From PCC-9228 sp964477525 (lineage in GTDB: Bacteria; Cyanobacteriota; Cyanobacteriia; Cyanobacteriales; PCC-9228): DNA of 64,000 nucleotides. This document shows positions 9,226-18,679 of the stretch, one piece after another; position 1 is the stretch's first letter, and each line of letters starts with the position of its first letter. A program made the translations under genes and the position numbers. The stretch spans positions 18,318 through 82,317 of the forward strand of contig CAYZHY010000005.1 in assembly GCA_964477525.1 (NCBI GenBank). Direction: 5' to 3'. Under the pieces are notes generated by a model. It saw only the letters and a program-made list of their open reading frames with translations, did no database searches and was not told the DNA's origin.

Positions 9226-10242
9226 ATGAAATGGCCCCTATCTCCCATCGTATTTTCAGTTCTGCTGGGAAGCATATCTTTAATGGGGATGGCTGGATGT
9301 GGTTCCAACTCCAACGTTGCCACCGACGCCACAACAACTTCCCAAACCGTCGAACCAGCAGCAGAAAGCGAATCATCCGTTACCAACCCCCTACAAATAG
9401 CAGTTAGCATCCTCCCGCAAAAATACTTTGTAGAACAGATCGGTGGTCAATACACCAGCGTCAACGTCATGCTACCACCGGATGCCAGCCCTGCCACCTA
9501 CGAACCCAAACCAGAACAATTGCAGCGCCTCAGTGAAGCTGCTGTTTATTTTCGCATTGGCGTTCCTTTTGAAAAGGCTTGGATGGATAAAATGGCCTCT
9601 GCCAATCCCGAAATGTCCATTGTGGATACGCGTGCTGGCGTTGACTTGCGATCGATGGATGCCCACCACCATCACGACGGACACCAACATCATAGCAGCG
9701 ATGGCGAAGCAATGAAAGCAGCATCTCCCCAAAATGGAGAAATCGAAAACATTGAAAATCCTGACCCTCATATTTGGTTATCTCCCAAGCGGGTCAAAGT
9801 TCAAGCCCAAACCATTTACGAAACCCTCGCCAAAATTAACCCGGAAAATAGCACAGCATACCAGCAAAATCTGGATGAATTTTTAGCGAAGGTAGAGGAA
9901 TTAGATGCCTATATTCAAAACAAACTATCGGGATTGGAAAACCGCCAATTCATGGTTTTTCATCCTTCTTGGGGATATTTTGCTGCCGATTACAACCTAG
10001 AAATGATTCCTATTGAAGTGGGAGGGCAAGAACCGAGTGCTGCGGAAATGGCGAAGTTGATTAAAACAGCCAAGCAAGAGAATATTAAAGTAATTTTTGC
10101 CCAACCAGAATTTAATACAGAAGATGCCAAGACTATTGCTATCGAAATTAATGGCGAAGTATTATTGCTAGATCCTTTAGCACCGAATTGGTCGGAAAAT
10201 TTAAGGGATGTAGCAGATACCTTGGCTGAGGCTCTGAAATAA
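9226..10242 (+). CDS. znuA: Zinc ABC transporter substrate-binding lipoprotein
   Basis: 338-residue periplasmic zinc-binding protein of cluster A-I. The signal peptide ends in a MAGC lipobox (Cys25). A His-rich loop (His147-150 and His153, 155, 156) in the middle and the PDPHIWLSP motif (179-187) are hallmarks of ZnuA, as are FHPSWGYFA and FAQPEFNTEDA. The first canonical ligand position reads SPATYEP, where the family usually has PHTYEP, so the usual first zinc-ligand His is replaced by Ala. It is followed by znuC and znuB on the same strand, and preceded by a Zur box, so it should be induced by zinc starvation. Confidence 0.95.
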   Translation: MKWPLSPIVFSVLLGSISLMGMAGCGSNSNVATDATTTSQTVEPAAESESSVTNPLQIAVSILPQKYFVEQIGGQYTSVNVMLPPDASPATYEPKPEQLQRLSEAAVYFRIGVPFEKAWMDKMASANPEMSIVDTRAGVDLRSMDAHHHHDGHQHHSSDGEAMKAASPQNGEIENIENPDPHIWLSPKRVKVQAQTIYETLAKINPENSTAYQQNLDEFLAKVEELDAYIQNKLSGLENRQFMVFHPSWGYFAADYNLEMIPIEVGGQEPSAAEMAKLIKTAKQENIKVIFAQPEFNTEDAKTIAIEINGEVLLLDPLAPNWSENLRDVADTLAEALK

Positions 10243-10522
10243 GGGGAAAAGCGATCGCATTTTTCATGGCCACAGACATCTAGGAAATTAGTATTGCTAA
10301 TTTTTTAGGACAAAAAAAACATTTACTTTTTATATGGAGGTTGGAATTTTTTAGTTTTTAAATTGTCTATGGCAGTTGTCAATCAAATATATGTAAAAAG
10401 ATAAAATCCTGTAGGAGCGATCGCTTTTCCTTCATAAATCGTACCCAAGTTCAATCCACAAAAAAACTTAATTGGCTGCTAGCTAAAATTCAATTATCCA
10501 GTTATTTTTTGTTTTGTTATCC
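10243..10522. other. znuA-znuC spacer
   Basis: About 280 bp of AT-rich DNA with two HIP1 octamers. I see no clear terminator and no Zur box, so whether znuCB is read from the znuA promoter or its own is open. Confidence 0.5.
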
Positions 10523-11320
10523 ATGCAGAGTACAGCTACCAAATCCCAATCCATGAACGCTACTCAATCACCAGAAGTTATTTCCATCAAAAATTTATCG
10601 GTTCGCTACGACCAACATTTGGTTTTAGAAGACATTAATCTATCGGTCAACTATCGAGATTTTATTGGTTTAATTGGTCCCAACGGTGGGGGAAAAACAA
10701 CTTTGCTAAAAGTTTTGTTGGGATTGGCAAAACCGGCTACTGGTCGCATCAAAATTCTCAACAAAAATATTCGACGGGGAAGGCGGCATATTGGTTATGT
10801 TCCTCAATTGGCAAAATTCGATCGCGATTTTCCCATTAATGTTTGGGAAGTGGTACGCATGGGACGTTTGGGGAAACGACCATTATTGAAAAATTATACC
10901 GCCAAAGATGACGAAGTGGTGGCAAAAGTGTTGCAAAAAGTGGAAATGTGGCATTTACGCGCGCGCCCTATTGGCGAACTTTCGGGAGGACAACAACAGC
11001 GAACCTACATTGCTAGAGCTTTAGCATCGGAACCGGAAATTTTGTTGTTAGATGAACCTACGGCTAGTATTGACCCCCAAATGAGTGCTAGTATTTACGA
11101 TCTGCTGGAGAAACTTAATGAGAGTATTACAATTTTGATGGTTTCCCACGATATGGGAGCGATTTCTTCCCACGTGAAAAGTATTGGTTGTCTCAACCGT
11201 CGTTTGTACTACCACGGCCAAAAACTTTTAACGCCGGAAATGTTGGAAGAAGCTTATCAATGTCCGGTCGAGTTAATTGCCCACGGCGTTCCCCATCGGG
11301 TTTTTCCGGAACATTCTTAA
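10523..11320 (+). CDS. znuC: Zinc ABC transporter ATP-binding protein
   Basis: 265-residue ATPase of the zinc importer. Walker A is GPNGGGKTT, the signature LSGGQQQR, Walker B ILLLDEPTA, with the D-loop and the SHDMG switch His present; the Q-loop lies in VPQLAKFDRDFP. ATG at 10523 is chosen; an in-frame TTG at 10514 and an ATG at 10553 are alternatives. The gene is followed after 31 bp by the permease. Confidence 0.95.
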   Translation: MQSTATKSQSMNATQSPEVISIKNLSVRYDQHLVLEDINLSVNYRDFIGLIGPNGGGKTTLLKVLLGLAKPATGRIKILNKNIRRGRRHIGYVPQLAKFDRDFPINVWEVVRMGRLGKRPLLKNYTAKDDEVVAKVLQKVEMWHLRARPIGELSGGQQQRTYIARALASEPEILLLDEPTASIDPQMSASIYDLLEKLNESITILMVSHDMGAISSHVKSIGCLNRRLYYHGQKLLTPEMLEEAYQCPVELIAHGVPHRVFPEHS

Positions 11321-11351
11321 CCCAATTTAGATATTTTGAACTGTTTCATTT

Positions 11352-12197
11352 ATGTTAGAATCTTTACAATTTGATTTCATGCGCAATGCCGTTTTGGCAG
11401 GTATTCTTGTTAGTATCGCTTGCGGTATTATTGGGACGTTTGTGGTTCTCAATCGGATTGTTTTTATTAGTGGTGGCATTGCCCATGCTGCCTACGGCGG
11501 AATTGGGATGGGATATTTTTTTCGTTTTAATCCGGTTTATGGCGCGATCGCATTTAGTTTAATGGCAGCTTTGGCGATGGGATGGATTCACCGCCACACC
11601 CACCAACGAACGGATACGATTATTGGGGTGATGTGGGCAATTGGTATGTCTGTGGGGATTATTTTGGTGGATTTGACCCCGGGATACAAAGCTGGTTTGA
11701 AAAGCTATTTGTTTGGCAGTATTTTAGCGGTACCAACCCAAGAGTTGTGGTTGATGCTGGTGGTAGATGGGTTGGTTTTGGCAATTGTTTGGCTATTTTA
11801 TAAGGAATTGCTGGCGATTTCTTTTGACGAAACGTTTGCCATTATTCGCAATGTTCCCGTTGATGGCATTTATTTGCTTTTAATGAGCGCGATCGCATTA
11901 ACGGTGGTTATGATGATGCGCGTGGTGGGGTTGATTATGGTGATTGCGTTGCTAACTATGCCAGCGGCAATTAGCAATCAATTTGTGAAAGATATGAAGA
12001 TTATGATGGTAGTGGCAAGTGGTTTGGGGGTGGTGTTTACTATTGCCGGTTTGTGGCTATCTTATGCGTTTAATTTGACTTCTGGGGCAACCATTATTTT
12101 GGTTTCGGGAGGGGGATACGTGCTGAGTTTTGTCGTGAAATCCATACAAAGACGCATCGAACGAGATTTTTCGCAAAAAGAAGGTTCTCGAACATAG
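11352..12197 (+). CDS. znuB: Zinc ABC transporter permease
   Basis: 281-residue inner-membrane permease of the ABC-3 family with about eight hydrophobic segments. GGIAHAAYGGIGMGYFF and the TIIGVMWAIGMSVGI helix are typical, and FDETFAIIRNVPVDGI marks the cytoplasmic loop that contacts ZnuC. The stop at 12197 lies 11 bp before the assembly gap; the last 44 bases of the gene are repeated beyond the gap. Confidence 0.95.
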   Translation: MLESLQFDFMRNAVLAGILVSIACGIIGTFVVLNRIVFISGGIAHAAYGGIGMGYFFRFNPVYGAIAFSLMAALAMGWIHRHTHQRTDTIIGVMWAIGMSVGIILVDLTPGYKAGLKSYLFGSILAVPTQELWLMLVVDGLVLAIVWLFYKELLAISFDETFAIIRNVPVDGIYLLLMSAIALTVVMMMRVVGLIMVIALLTMPAAISNQFVKDMKIMMVVASGLGVVFTIAGLWLSYAFNLTSGATIILVSGGGYVLSFVVKSIQRRIERDFSQKEGSRT

Positions 12198-12208
12198 GAC
12201 AATCGTTA
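12154..12208. repeat. 55-bp sequence left of the scaffold gap
   Basis: The last 55 bases before the N run, covering the 3' end of znuB, recur exactly at 12309-12363. The length of 55 equals a common assembler k-mer size, so this is probably an unmerged contig overlap rather than a biological duplication. Confidence 0.9.
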
Positions 12209-12308
12209 NNNNNNNNNNNNNNNNNNNNNNNNNNNNNNNNNNNNNNNNNNNNNNNNNNNNNNNNNNNNNNNNNNNNNNNNNNNNNNNNNNNNNNNNNNNN
12301 NNNNNNNN
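12209..12308. other. Assembly gap of 100 N
   Basis: Exactly 100 undetermined bases, the default spacer for a gap of unknown size. Because both flanks are the same 55-mer, the true gap may be zero or negative. Confidence 0.98.
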
Positions 12309-12363
12309 GCATCGAACGAGATTTTTCGCAAAAAGAAGGTTCTCGAACATAGGACAATCGTTA
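12309..12363. repeat. 55-bp sequence right of the scaffold gap
   Basis: Exact copy of 12154-12208. It contains the final codons and stop of znuB out of context and should not be annotated as a second gene fragment. Confidence 0.9.
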
Positions 12364-12683
12364 TACTGTTTGGTATTTATATCAATCTCGAACTGCTGCA
12401 TATAGCAATTTGCCAATCAAACGCAAACGGTTTCCTCACCAATGAAAACGCTATAGAGCCATTTTTAAATTACTGTCCTTTGCCAGGCGCTTTGCGATCG
12501 CTATTGGAGAAAAATGGCATAATTATGGGAATTGAGAAAGTAAGTAGCACGGATGTTGGCCTGTGGAAAATATCGACGGCGATCGCATTTTTGTAAAATT
12601 ATGCAAGATATCGGTATTTGTCGTTCCCCTTTTTAAGGAGAATTGGGTAAATCCAAGACAAGCATTATCTTGGAAGTATAGGA
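12364..12683. other. Intergenic space after the gap
   Basis: About 320 bp with HIP1 sites and no convincing ORF. A CCAAGA/TCTTGG hairpin (12653-12673) lies just past the end of the minus-strand gene at 12684 and may end it. Confidence 0.4.
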
Positions 12684-13004
12684 TTACGAGATTCTCTCGC
12701 TAAGTTGCATGGGCTGCGTTTCCGGATAGGACTGAATGAGAGCTGTATTAACACAGTAGCGATCGATAAAATCTTGAAACTGTTGCGGTGTTTGGGGGGT
12801 TATTGTCCAAAAGGTTAGTTTCCTTTGCGGGCAGATCGTGCCCAGGCAACCACGAAAATTAACTAGAACTTTCCAATGGCGATAGCTCATGCGACATTGA
12901 TCTGCCGGATACCAGATTTGCCATCCGCGAATACTGACCAGGACTTGTCCTGGTGCAAAATCAATGGCAATGCCTTCTCCACCCGGACTGTTAACGCGAA
13001 TCAT
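12684..13004 (-). CDS. Hypothetical protein, 106 residues
   Basis: Not recognised. The ATG at 13004 is preceded by AGGAG seven bases upstream, which supports a real gene. The product is soluble, without signal peptide or membrane segment, rich in Trp, Arg and Cys (four Cys, including CLGTIC), and contains GWQIWYPADQC and QQFQDFIDRYC segments. The beginning (MIRVNSPGGEGIAIDFAPGQ) looks like a small beta fold. It lies upstream of the znu genes in opposite orientation and downstream of the tkt terminator; no neighbour suggests a role. Confidence 0.6.
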   Translation of the reverse strand: MIRVNSPGGEGIAIDFAPGQVLVSIRGWQIWYPADQCRMSYRHWKVLVNFRGCLGTICPQRKLTFWTITPQTPQQFQDFIDRYCVNTALIQSYPETQPMQLSERIS

Positions 13005-13205
13005 AACTTCTCTCCTGGCACAATGGGGTCTATGGAGTTTTCATGTTAATCTCTATCCGTGATTATACGTAATTTATCGGAAATTTGTCTGCGATTGCGT
13101 TCACAAACGATGCCAATTGCGATCGCAAGATATATTGAGAAAGATCGGCTTGTGTGCGAACCCAGATCGTTATTTAAAGCGATCGCGATCGCACGATCCT
13201 GTCAT

Positions 13206-13232
13206 AAAAAAAGCTCTCCTGTATCGGAGAGC
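13206..13232 (-). terminator. Rho-independent terminator of tkt
   Basis: On the minus strand GCTCTCC and GGAGAGC form a perfect 7-bp stem (13213-13219 with 13226-13232) with a 6-base loop, followed by seven U. It lies 90 bp past the tkt stop and closes the acpP-fabF-tkt run. Confidence 0.88.
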
Positions 13233-13321
13233 ACCAACGATCTCTTTACATAAATTTATATTTTTCTCCGTAGAAATCCGGTGAAGGGGGAGAGACCCCC
13301 CATTTTACTGGTTTTTGCCTG

Positions 13322-15325
13322 TTAGCTCAAAAGAGCTTTGGCTTTGGCAAGGACGTTATCCACGGTGAAGCCAAAGTTTTGCAAGCAAACTTTGCCAGGG
13401 GCAGAAGCACCAAACGTATCGATGGTCACCGTATCGCCTTGGGTACCAACATAGCGACACCAACCGAAGCTGCTGCCGGCTTCGACAGCCAAACGCTTGG
13501 TAACTGCTTTTGGCAGTACGGATTCTTTGTATGCATTGTCTTGAGCATCAAATAGCTCGAAACTGGGCATGGAAACGACGCGAACTTTTTTACCTTCCGA
13601 ACGTAATTGTTCCGCAGCTTCCGTACACAGATGCAATTCGCTACCGGTACCAATCAAAATAATGTCTGGTGTTTGGTCGCCACCAGAAACCACGTAACCA
13701 CCTTTGGCCGTATTTTCAATGGAAGTTCCGGCTAGGTTCGGTACCCCCTGACGGGATAAGGCTAACAAAGTAGGTCCGTCACCGCGTTCGAGAGCTACTT
13801 TGTAGGCACCCGAAACTTCGTTACCATCTGCCGGACGGAAAACAACCAACTCCGGTATGGCTCGTAAAGCTGCCAAATGTTCGATGGGTTGGTGGGTAGG
13901 ACCATCTTCCCCAACCCCGACAGAATCGTGGGTCATGAGCCAAATGGCTTGGGTCCCTGACAGAGCCGACAAACGGATGGCACCGCGCATGTAGTCAGAG
14001 AAGGTCAGAAAAGTAGCACCGTAAGGAATCACACCACCATGGCGACCGATGCCGTTGCAAATTGCTCCCATGCCATGTTCGCGAACGCCAAACCACAGGT
14101 TGCGATTGTGGTACTCGCCTTTTTGGAAATCGCCGGTATTTTTGAGAATGCTCTTGTTGGAACCGGACAAGTCAGCGGAACCGCCAAACACTTCCGGAAC
14201 GGCATCGGCAACGGCATTGAGGACTTCTCCCGAATAGGCACGGGTAGCCGCTGCTTTGTCTTCAGGTTTGTAGGTGGGCAGACATTTGTCCCATCCTTCG
14301 GGCAATTTGCCAGCAATACGGCGTTCTAGTTCGGCCGCATCTTGGGGATACTTGGATTTGTACGTAGCCCATTTTTGTTGCCACTCAGATTCCCACTGAG
14401 CGCCGCGATCGATGGCCTTGCGATAGTGGTCTAGAGCTTCTTGAGGAACTTCAAAGGGTCCGTATTCCCAACCCAACTGCTTGCGGGTGCCTTCAATTTC
14501 TTCTGCACCTAAAGGAGCGCCGTGAGCTGTGTTGCTATTGGATTTGGTGGGTGCCCCATAGCCAATGGTGGTACGTACGCGGATGAGAGAAGGACGGTCG
14601 GTAATAGATTTGGCTTTTTCAATCGCTTGGTGAATAGCGTCGATATCTTCGTTGCCGTCTTCTACAAACTCTACGTGCCAGCCGTAGGCTTCGTAACGCT
14701 TGGTAACGTCTTCAGTAAACGATTTGTTGGTTTCGCTATCGAGACAGACCAAATTGTCATCGTAAAGGACAATCAATTTGCCCAAACCCAAGTGTCCTGC
14801 TAGAGAGCAAGCTTCGGCAGAAACACCTTCCATAAGGTCGCCATCGCTGGCTAGGGCATAGGTATAGTGGTCAATAATTTTGCAATCGGGTTTGTTAAAG
14901 ACGGCTCCTAAATGGGCTTCCGCATAAGCCAAACCTACAGCATTAGAAATGCCTTGTCCTAGAGGACCGGTAGTTACTTCTACACCCGAAGTCAGGAAGT
15001 TTTCTGGGTGTCCTGGGGTTTTGGACTCCCACTGACGAAATTGCTTCAGGTCCTCTAATTGCATGCCCTCATAGCCAGTGAGGTACAGCAGTGCATATAG
15101 CAGCATGCTGCCGTGGCCGCCAGAAAGCACGAAGCGATCGCGATCGAACCAGTTGGGATTTTTGGGATTAAATTTTAAAAAGCGGTCCCACAGCACAAAA
15201 GCCATGGGAGCAGCACCCATTGGCAAACCAGGGTGCCCAGAGTTAGCTTTTTCCACCGCATCAACGGCTAGGAATCGAATGGAATTAATACAGAGTTTTT
15301 CTAGAGATTGGGTTGCAACTGTCAT
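13322..15325 (-). CDS. tkt: Transketolase
   Basis: 667-residue thiamine-diphosphate enzyme of the Calvin cycle and pentose phosphate pathway, moving two-carbon units between sugar phosphates. The N-terminal domain has SGHPGLPMGAAPMA, SGGHGSMLLYALLYL and the TPP motif GDGDLMEGVSAE...YDDN; the central domain has HDSVGVGEDGPTHQPIEHLA, and the C-terminal domain ends SFGWCRYVG...FGASAPGK. Length is standard. It lies downstream of acpP and fabF, an order seen in other cyanobacteria, and ends at a strong terminator. Confidence 0.97.
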   Translation of the reverse strand: MTVATQSLEKLCINSIRFLAVDAVEKANSGHPGLPMGAAPMAFVLWDRFLKFNPKNPNWFDRDRFVLSGGHGSMLLYALLYLTGYEGMQLEDLKQFRQWESKTPGHPENFLTSGVEVTTGPLGQGISNAVGLAYAEAHLGAVFNKPDCKIIDHYTYALASDGDLMEGVSAEACSLAGHLGLGKLIVLYDDNLVCLDSETNKSFTEDVTKRYEAYGWHVEFVEDGNEDIDAIHQAIEKAKSITDRPSLIRVRTTIGYGAPTKSNSNTAHGAPLGAEEIEGTRKQLGWEYGPFEVPQEALDHYRKAIDRGAQWESEWQQKWATYKSKYPQDAAELERRIAGKLPEGWDKCLPTYKPEDKAAATRAYSGEVLNAVADAVPEVFGGSADLSGSNKSILKNTGDFQKGEYHNRNLWFGVREHGMGAICNGIGRHGGVIPYGATFLTFSDYMRGAIRLSALSGTQAIWLMTHDSVGVGEDGPTHQPIEHLAALRAIPELVVFRPADGNEVSGAYKVALERGDGPTLLALSRQGVPNLAGTSIENTAKGGYVVSGGDQTPDIILIGTGSELHLCTEAAEQLRSEGKKVRVVSMPSFELFDAQDNAYKESVLPKAVTKRLAVEAGSSFGWCRYVGTQGDTVTIDTFGASAPGKVCLQNFGFTVDNVLAKAKALLS

Positions 15326-15334
15326 AATTTATTT

Positions 15335-15583
15335 CTAGGAGTTAACGACAACTTTGGGTAAGCTATTCCTTTTAACCGATGCGATCGGGGTTTTCAAGGA
15401 AACTAGCGTACAGTAGAGGATCTCTTCAACAATATCAATTGGTGAAGAGTTTTCCTTTTCTATTATTTCACGAGTTGGGAAAGAGGAACCTTTTTCCTTT
15501 GCCTGAATGGGGATCGTTCCTACAAAGGACAACACAAAAACAGTTCCAAGACAGCTTGTGAGAATGGCTTTCCATTTTCCCAA
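15335..15583 (-). CDS. Possible small exported protein between fabF and tkt
   Basis: Doubtful 82-codon frame beginning at a TTG nine bases after the fabF stop. The first 28 residues resemble a signal peptide: basic start MGKWKAIL, hydrophobic core and an IQAKE cleavage-like end. The rest is short and unremarkable. There is no clear ribosome binding site, and the stop lies ten bases before the tkt ATG. It may be chance coding in the fabF-tkt spacer. Confidence 0.3.
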   Translation of the reverse strand: MGKWKAILTSCLGTVFVLSFVGTIPIQAKEKGSSFPTREIIEKENSSPIDIVEEILYCTLVSLKTPIASVKRNSLPKVVVNS

Positions 15584-15591
15584 CGTTGGTT

Positions 15592-16866
15592 TTAACCTTG
15601 GTACTTTCCAAAAACGAGGGTAACGTTATGACCGCCAAAACCAAACGAGTTAGACAGAGCCACGCGCACATTTTGCTGGCGAGATTTGTGGGGAACGTAA
15701 TCCAAATCGCAATCCGGATCGGGTTCGTTTAGGTTCATGGTTGGTGGAATTTGGTCGTTGGCTACTGCCATCGCTGTTGCTACAGCTTCAATACCGCCCG
15801 CACCGCCTAACAAATGACCGGTCATGGATTTGGTAGAGCTAACCGCCACTTGATAAGCTCTTTCCCCTAAAGCCTTCTTAATTGCTGCCGTTTCAGTTTT
15901 GTCGTTAGCTGCGGTACTCGTACCGTGGGCATTGATGTAATCGACATCTTCTGGAGTAATGCCAGCATCTTTGATGGCTAGGGAAATCGCTCTGGTAGCC
16001 CCTTCTCCATCCGGAACCGGAGAAGTCATGTGGTAGGCATCGCAGGTCATGCTATACCCCAAAACTTCAGCGTAAATGTTGGCCCCCCGACTGAGAGCAT
16101 GTTCCAGCTCTTCTAGCATCAAAATTCCAGAACCTTCTCCTATGACAAACCCATCCCGGGAACGGTCAAAAGGACGGCTTGCATGTTGGGGATCGTCGTT
16201 GCGCAAGGATAAAGCTCGCGCTGCCGAAAAGCCAGCCACGCTTAAATGCGTTACTGCTGCTTCTGTACCACCGCAAATCATAGCTTGGGCATATCCGCGC
16301 TGGATCAAACGAAAAGCATCGCCGATTGCATTGGAACCAGCCGCACAAGCTGTCACCGGGCAAGAGTTTGGCCCCTTAGCCCCCGTGTGGATGGCGACCA
16401 AACCAGCAGCCATGTTGGCAATCATCATGGGAATCATAAACGGACTGCACCGGTCAGGTCCCTTAGACAAATAAACTTGCTCTTGGTCTTCCAGTACCTT
16501 TAAACCGCCAATCCCAGTGCCGACAATTGCCCCCACTTGTTCTGCATTCAAATCGTCAATCTTCAGCTGCGAATTTTCTAGGGCCTGTTTGCTGGCACCT
16601 ACGGCAAACTGAGCAAACCGGTCCATCCGCTTAGCTTCTTTGCGTTCGAGATACTCTGTAGGTGCAAATTCTTTCACCTCTCCTGCTATTCGGCTAGCGT
16701 GCTTTGAGGCATCGAACAGCGTAATGTCTCCGATGCCTATGCGCCCCGATAGCAATCCCTCCCAATACTCGGAAAGCGTATTACCAATCGGCGTAATTGC
16801 GCCCATTCCCGTTATAACAACCCGTTTTTTTGGTTCTTGCAGAGGCTCCCAATTGTTTCTCGTCAT
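15592..16866 (-). CDS. fabF: 3-oxoacyl-ACP synthase II
   Basis: 424-residue condensing enzyme of type II fatty acid synthesis that extends acyl-ACP with malonyl-ACP. The nucleophile Cys sits in TACAAGSNAIGDAF, the active-site His in NAHGTSTAANDKTE and the second His in SMTGHLLGGAGG; NSFGFGGHNVTLVF closes the protein. The first 14 residues before RVVITGMG are a usual cyanobacterial extension. The gene follows acpP by 212 bp, a spacer in which I see the direct repeat TAGCGGTTT but no gene. Confidence 0.97.
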   Translation of the reverse strand: MTRNNWEPLQEPKKRVVITGMGAITPIGNTLSEYWEGLLSGRIGIGDITLFDASKHASRIAGEVKEFAPTEYLERKEAKRMDRFAQFAVGASKQALENSQLKIDDLNAEQVGAIVGTGIGGLKVLEDQEQVYLSKGPDRCSPFMIPMMIANMAAGLVAIHTGAKGPNSCPVTACAAGSNAIGDAFRLIQRGYAQAMICGGTEAAVTHLSVAGFSAARALSLRNDDPQHASRPFDRSRDGFVIGEGSGILMLEELEHALSRGANIYAEVLGYSMTCDAYHMTSPVPDGEGATRAISLAIKDAGITPEDVDYINAHGTSTAANDKTETAAIKKALGERAYQVAVSSTKSMTGHLLGGAGGIEAVATAMAVANDQIPPTMNLNEPDPDCDLDYVPHKSRQQNVRVALSNSFGFGGHNVTLVFGKYQG

Positions 16867-17078
16867 GTCACTTTTGTGGGTGTTTCGCCCTAGAACAAAG
16901 CTTCAAAGCCACCGCATCAAGTCTGCTACCCAGATGGTTGGGTGATGCCAGTTCCCAGCAGGCTACGCGGTGGAAGCAGGCCATAATGGGAAGATACCAG
17001 CTAGCAGAGCAAAGTACCCTTAGATAGCGGTTTGTCTGCTAGCGGTTTCCCATTTTTTCCGAACCGGCATGGAGCTAC

Positions 17079-17330
17079 CTAGGCGGAGGCTTTTAATCGA
17101 TCGCTGATGTAATCTACAGCTTCCTGAACGGTGGTAATTTTTTCTGCGGCGTCATCAGGAATTTCAATTTCAAATTCCTCTTCTAGCGCCATAACCAACT
17201 CCACCGTATCCAAAGAATCGGCATTTAAATCGTTGGCAAAGTGCGCTTCGGGTTTGACATCGCTAGCATCGGTTTCTAGTTGTTCCGCAACGATGGTTTT
17301 GACTTTGTTAAAAATCTCTTCTTGGCTCAT
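17079..17330 (-). CDS. acpP: Acyl carrier protein
   Basis: 83-residue acidic carrier. Ser39 in the DSLDTVELVMALEEEF motif is the 4'-phosphopantetheine site. Four helices are predicted over the usual length. GGAG lies eight bases before the ATG. It heads the acpP-fabF-tkt series, so its product is the substrate carrier for the next gene's enzyme. Confidence 0.97.
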   Translation of the reverse strand: MSQEEIFNKVKTIVAEQLETDASDVKPEAHFANDLNADSLDTVELVMALEEEFEIEIPDDAAEKITTVQEAVDYISDRLKASA

Positions 17331-17755
17331 AAAATTTCTCCAGTTGGAAACTCTGCTTCTTTACAATGAAAGAAGGAAACGCTCGGGGAGTGTTTTGTCC
17401 CCTGAAAGCAGGCAGGTTCGGAACCAATGTAGACCTACATCTTGCCGAGCAGGTCTGTTTTGTTCGATCGAGGTCATCGAACCAACCTGGTTGTGGCTAC
17501 TATCCAATTTGATGCCCTGCTGGTGGATTGGATCCAACCGCTGGGAGACAGAAAGCTCTGTTCCTTGAACAAGGGGACTAACTGCCCAAAAGGATAAAAT
17601 GAGGAAATGGTAGTAGGCTATACTTTCCCATCATATCGGAAACTGGGTTTGGGCAAACCACTTTCATTAATTTTTCTCGCCAAAGAAATTTCAGATCGCA
17701 TTGAGCTGGTTGTTTGCCTTTCCTATTGGCTGAGTTGCTATTTTATCGGATTTCT
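17331..17755. other. Divergent space between acpP and the CCG-domain gene
   Basis: About 425 bp with no convincing ORF. It must carry promoters for both directions and a long acpP leader. A hairpin of the AGGTCTAC/GTAGACCT kind is visible near 17430, but no known RNA family is recognised. Confidence 0.4.
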
Positions 17756-18652
17756 ATGTCTCTGAAATATGCTTATTTTCCTGGTTGTGTAGCCCAAGGA
17801 GCTTGTCGAGAACTCTACCAATCCACCGATGCCATGACCGAACGCCTGGGCATCGAATTGGTAGAATTAAAGTCGGCAGCGTGTTGCGGCTCTGGGACTT
17901 TTAAAGAAGATTCCCAGCTGTTAGAAGATACGGTGAACGCCCGCAATATAGCGTTAGCCGAATCCCTGCAATTGCCCTTGATGACCCATTGCAGTACTTG
18001 TCAAGGTGTCATTGGGCATGTGGACGAGCGTCTCAAGGACTTCCAACAAACTAACCCCAATTATATAGAGAAAATTAATGGTTTTCTCGACGAAGAAGGT
18101 TGTTTTCCTTATCGGGGCAGCACTGAGGTCAAACACTTGCTATGGATTTTGGTTTCTGATTACGGACTTGATGCACTTCGAGAGCAAGTTGTCAAGCCCC
18201 TGCAAGGATTAAAATGCGCGGCTTTTTACGGTTGCTATTTATTGCGCGTGCAAAAACACTTACCCTTTGACGATCCTCACAATCCCCAATCCATGGAAAA
18301 TTTATTTCAAGTGTTGGGGGCAACCCCTGTAGAATATAGTGGTCGTACCAAATGCTGCGGCTGGCCTTTGTCTAGCTACGCCCCGCAAACGTCTTTTCAA
18401 ATGGCAGGGAAACACTTACAAGAAGCTGTAGCAGCGGGTGCCGACTGTATGGTTACTCCCTGCCCTCTTTGTCACCTGAACTTAGATTCGAGACAACCGG
18501 AAGTTGCCGAGACCGTTGGTGCTGCTATCGATCTGCCAGTTTTGCATTTGCCGCAGTTGGTGGGATTGGCTTTGGGAATCGAACCGGAACAACTGGGGCT
18601 GGAACGCCACATGGTGGCTACCCAATCGGTTTTGGCCAAACTGGGTCGCTAG
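17756..18652 (+). CDS. HdrB-like CCG-domain iron-sulfur protein
   Basis: 298-residue protein with two cysteine-rich CCG domains. The first has PGCVAQGA, ACCGSGTF and HCSTCQG, the second YGCYLLR, KCCGWPLSS and PCPLCHLN, the pattern Cx(n)CCGx(n)CxxC that binds an unusual [4Fe-4S] cluster in heterodisulfide reductase subunit B and related proteins. It is usually annotated in cyanobacteria as a CoB-CoM heterodisulfide reductase B family protein, though these organisms have no methanogenic substrates; a role as a soluble redox subunit, succinate dehydrogenase-like or thiol/disulfide linked, is inference. ATG at 17756 is chosen because conserved sequence starts there; the frame is open from 17714. 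No HdrA or HdrC neighbour. Confidence 0.85.
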   Translation: MSLKYAYFPGCVAQGACRELYQSTDAMTERLGIELVELKSAACCGSGTFKEDSQLLEDTVNARNIALAESLQLPLMTHCSTCQGVIGHVDERLKDFQQTNPNYIEKINGFLDEEGCFPYRGSTEVKHLLWILVSDYGLDALREQVVKPLQGLKCAAFYGCYLLRVQKHLPFDDPHNPQSMENLFQVLGATPVEYSGRTKCCGWPLSSYAPQTSFQMAGKHLQEAVAAGADCMVTPCPLCHLNLDSRQPEVAETVGAAIDLPVLHLPQLVGLALGIEPEQLGLERHMVATQSVLAKLGR

Positions 18653-18679
18653 CTGGCAGCTACCAAAAACAGGTTCGCT

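Noticed and set aside
12057..12416. Minus-strand frames that read through the N run
   Set aside because: They contain 33-34 undetermined residues and arise only because N is treated as coding.
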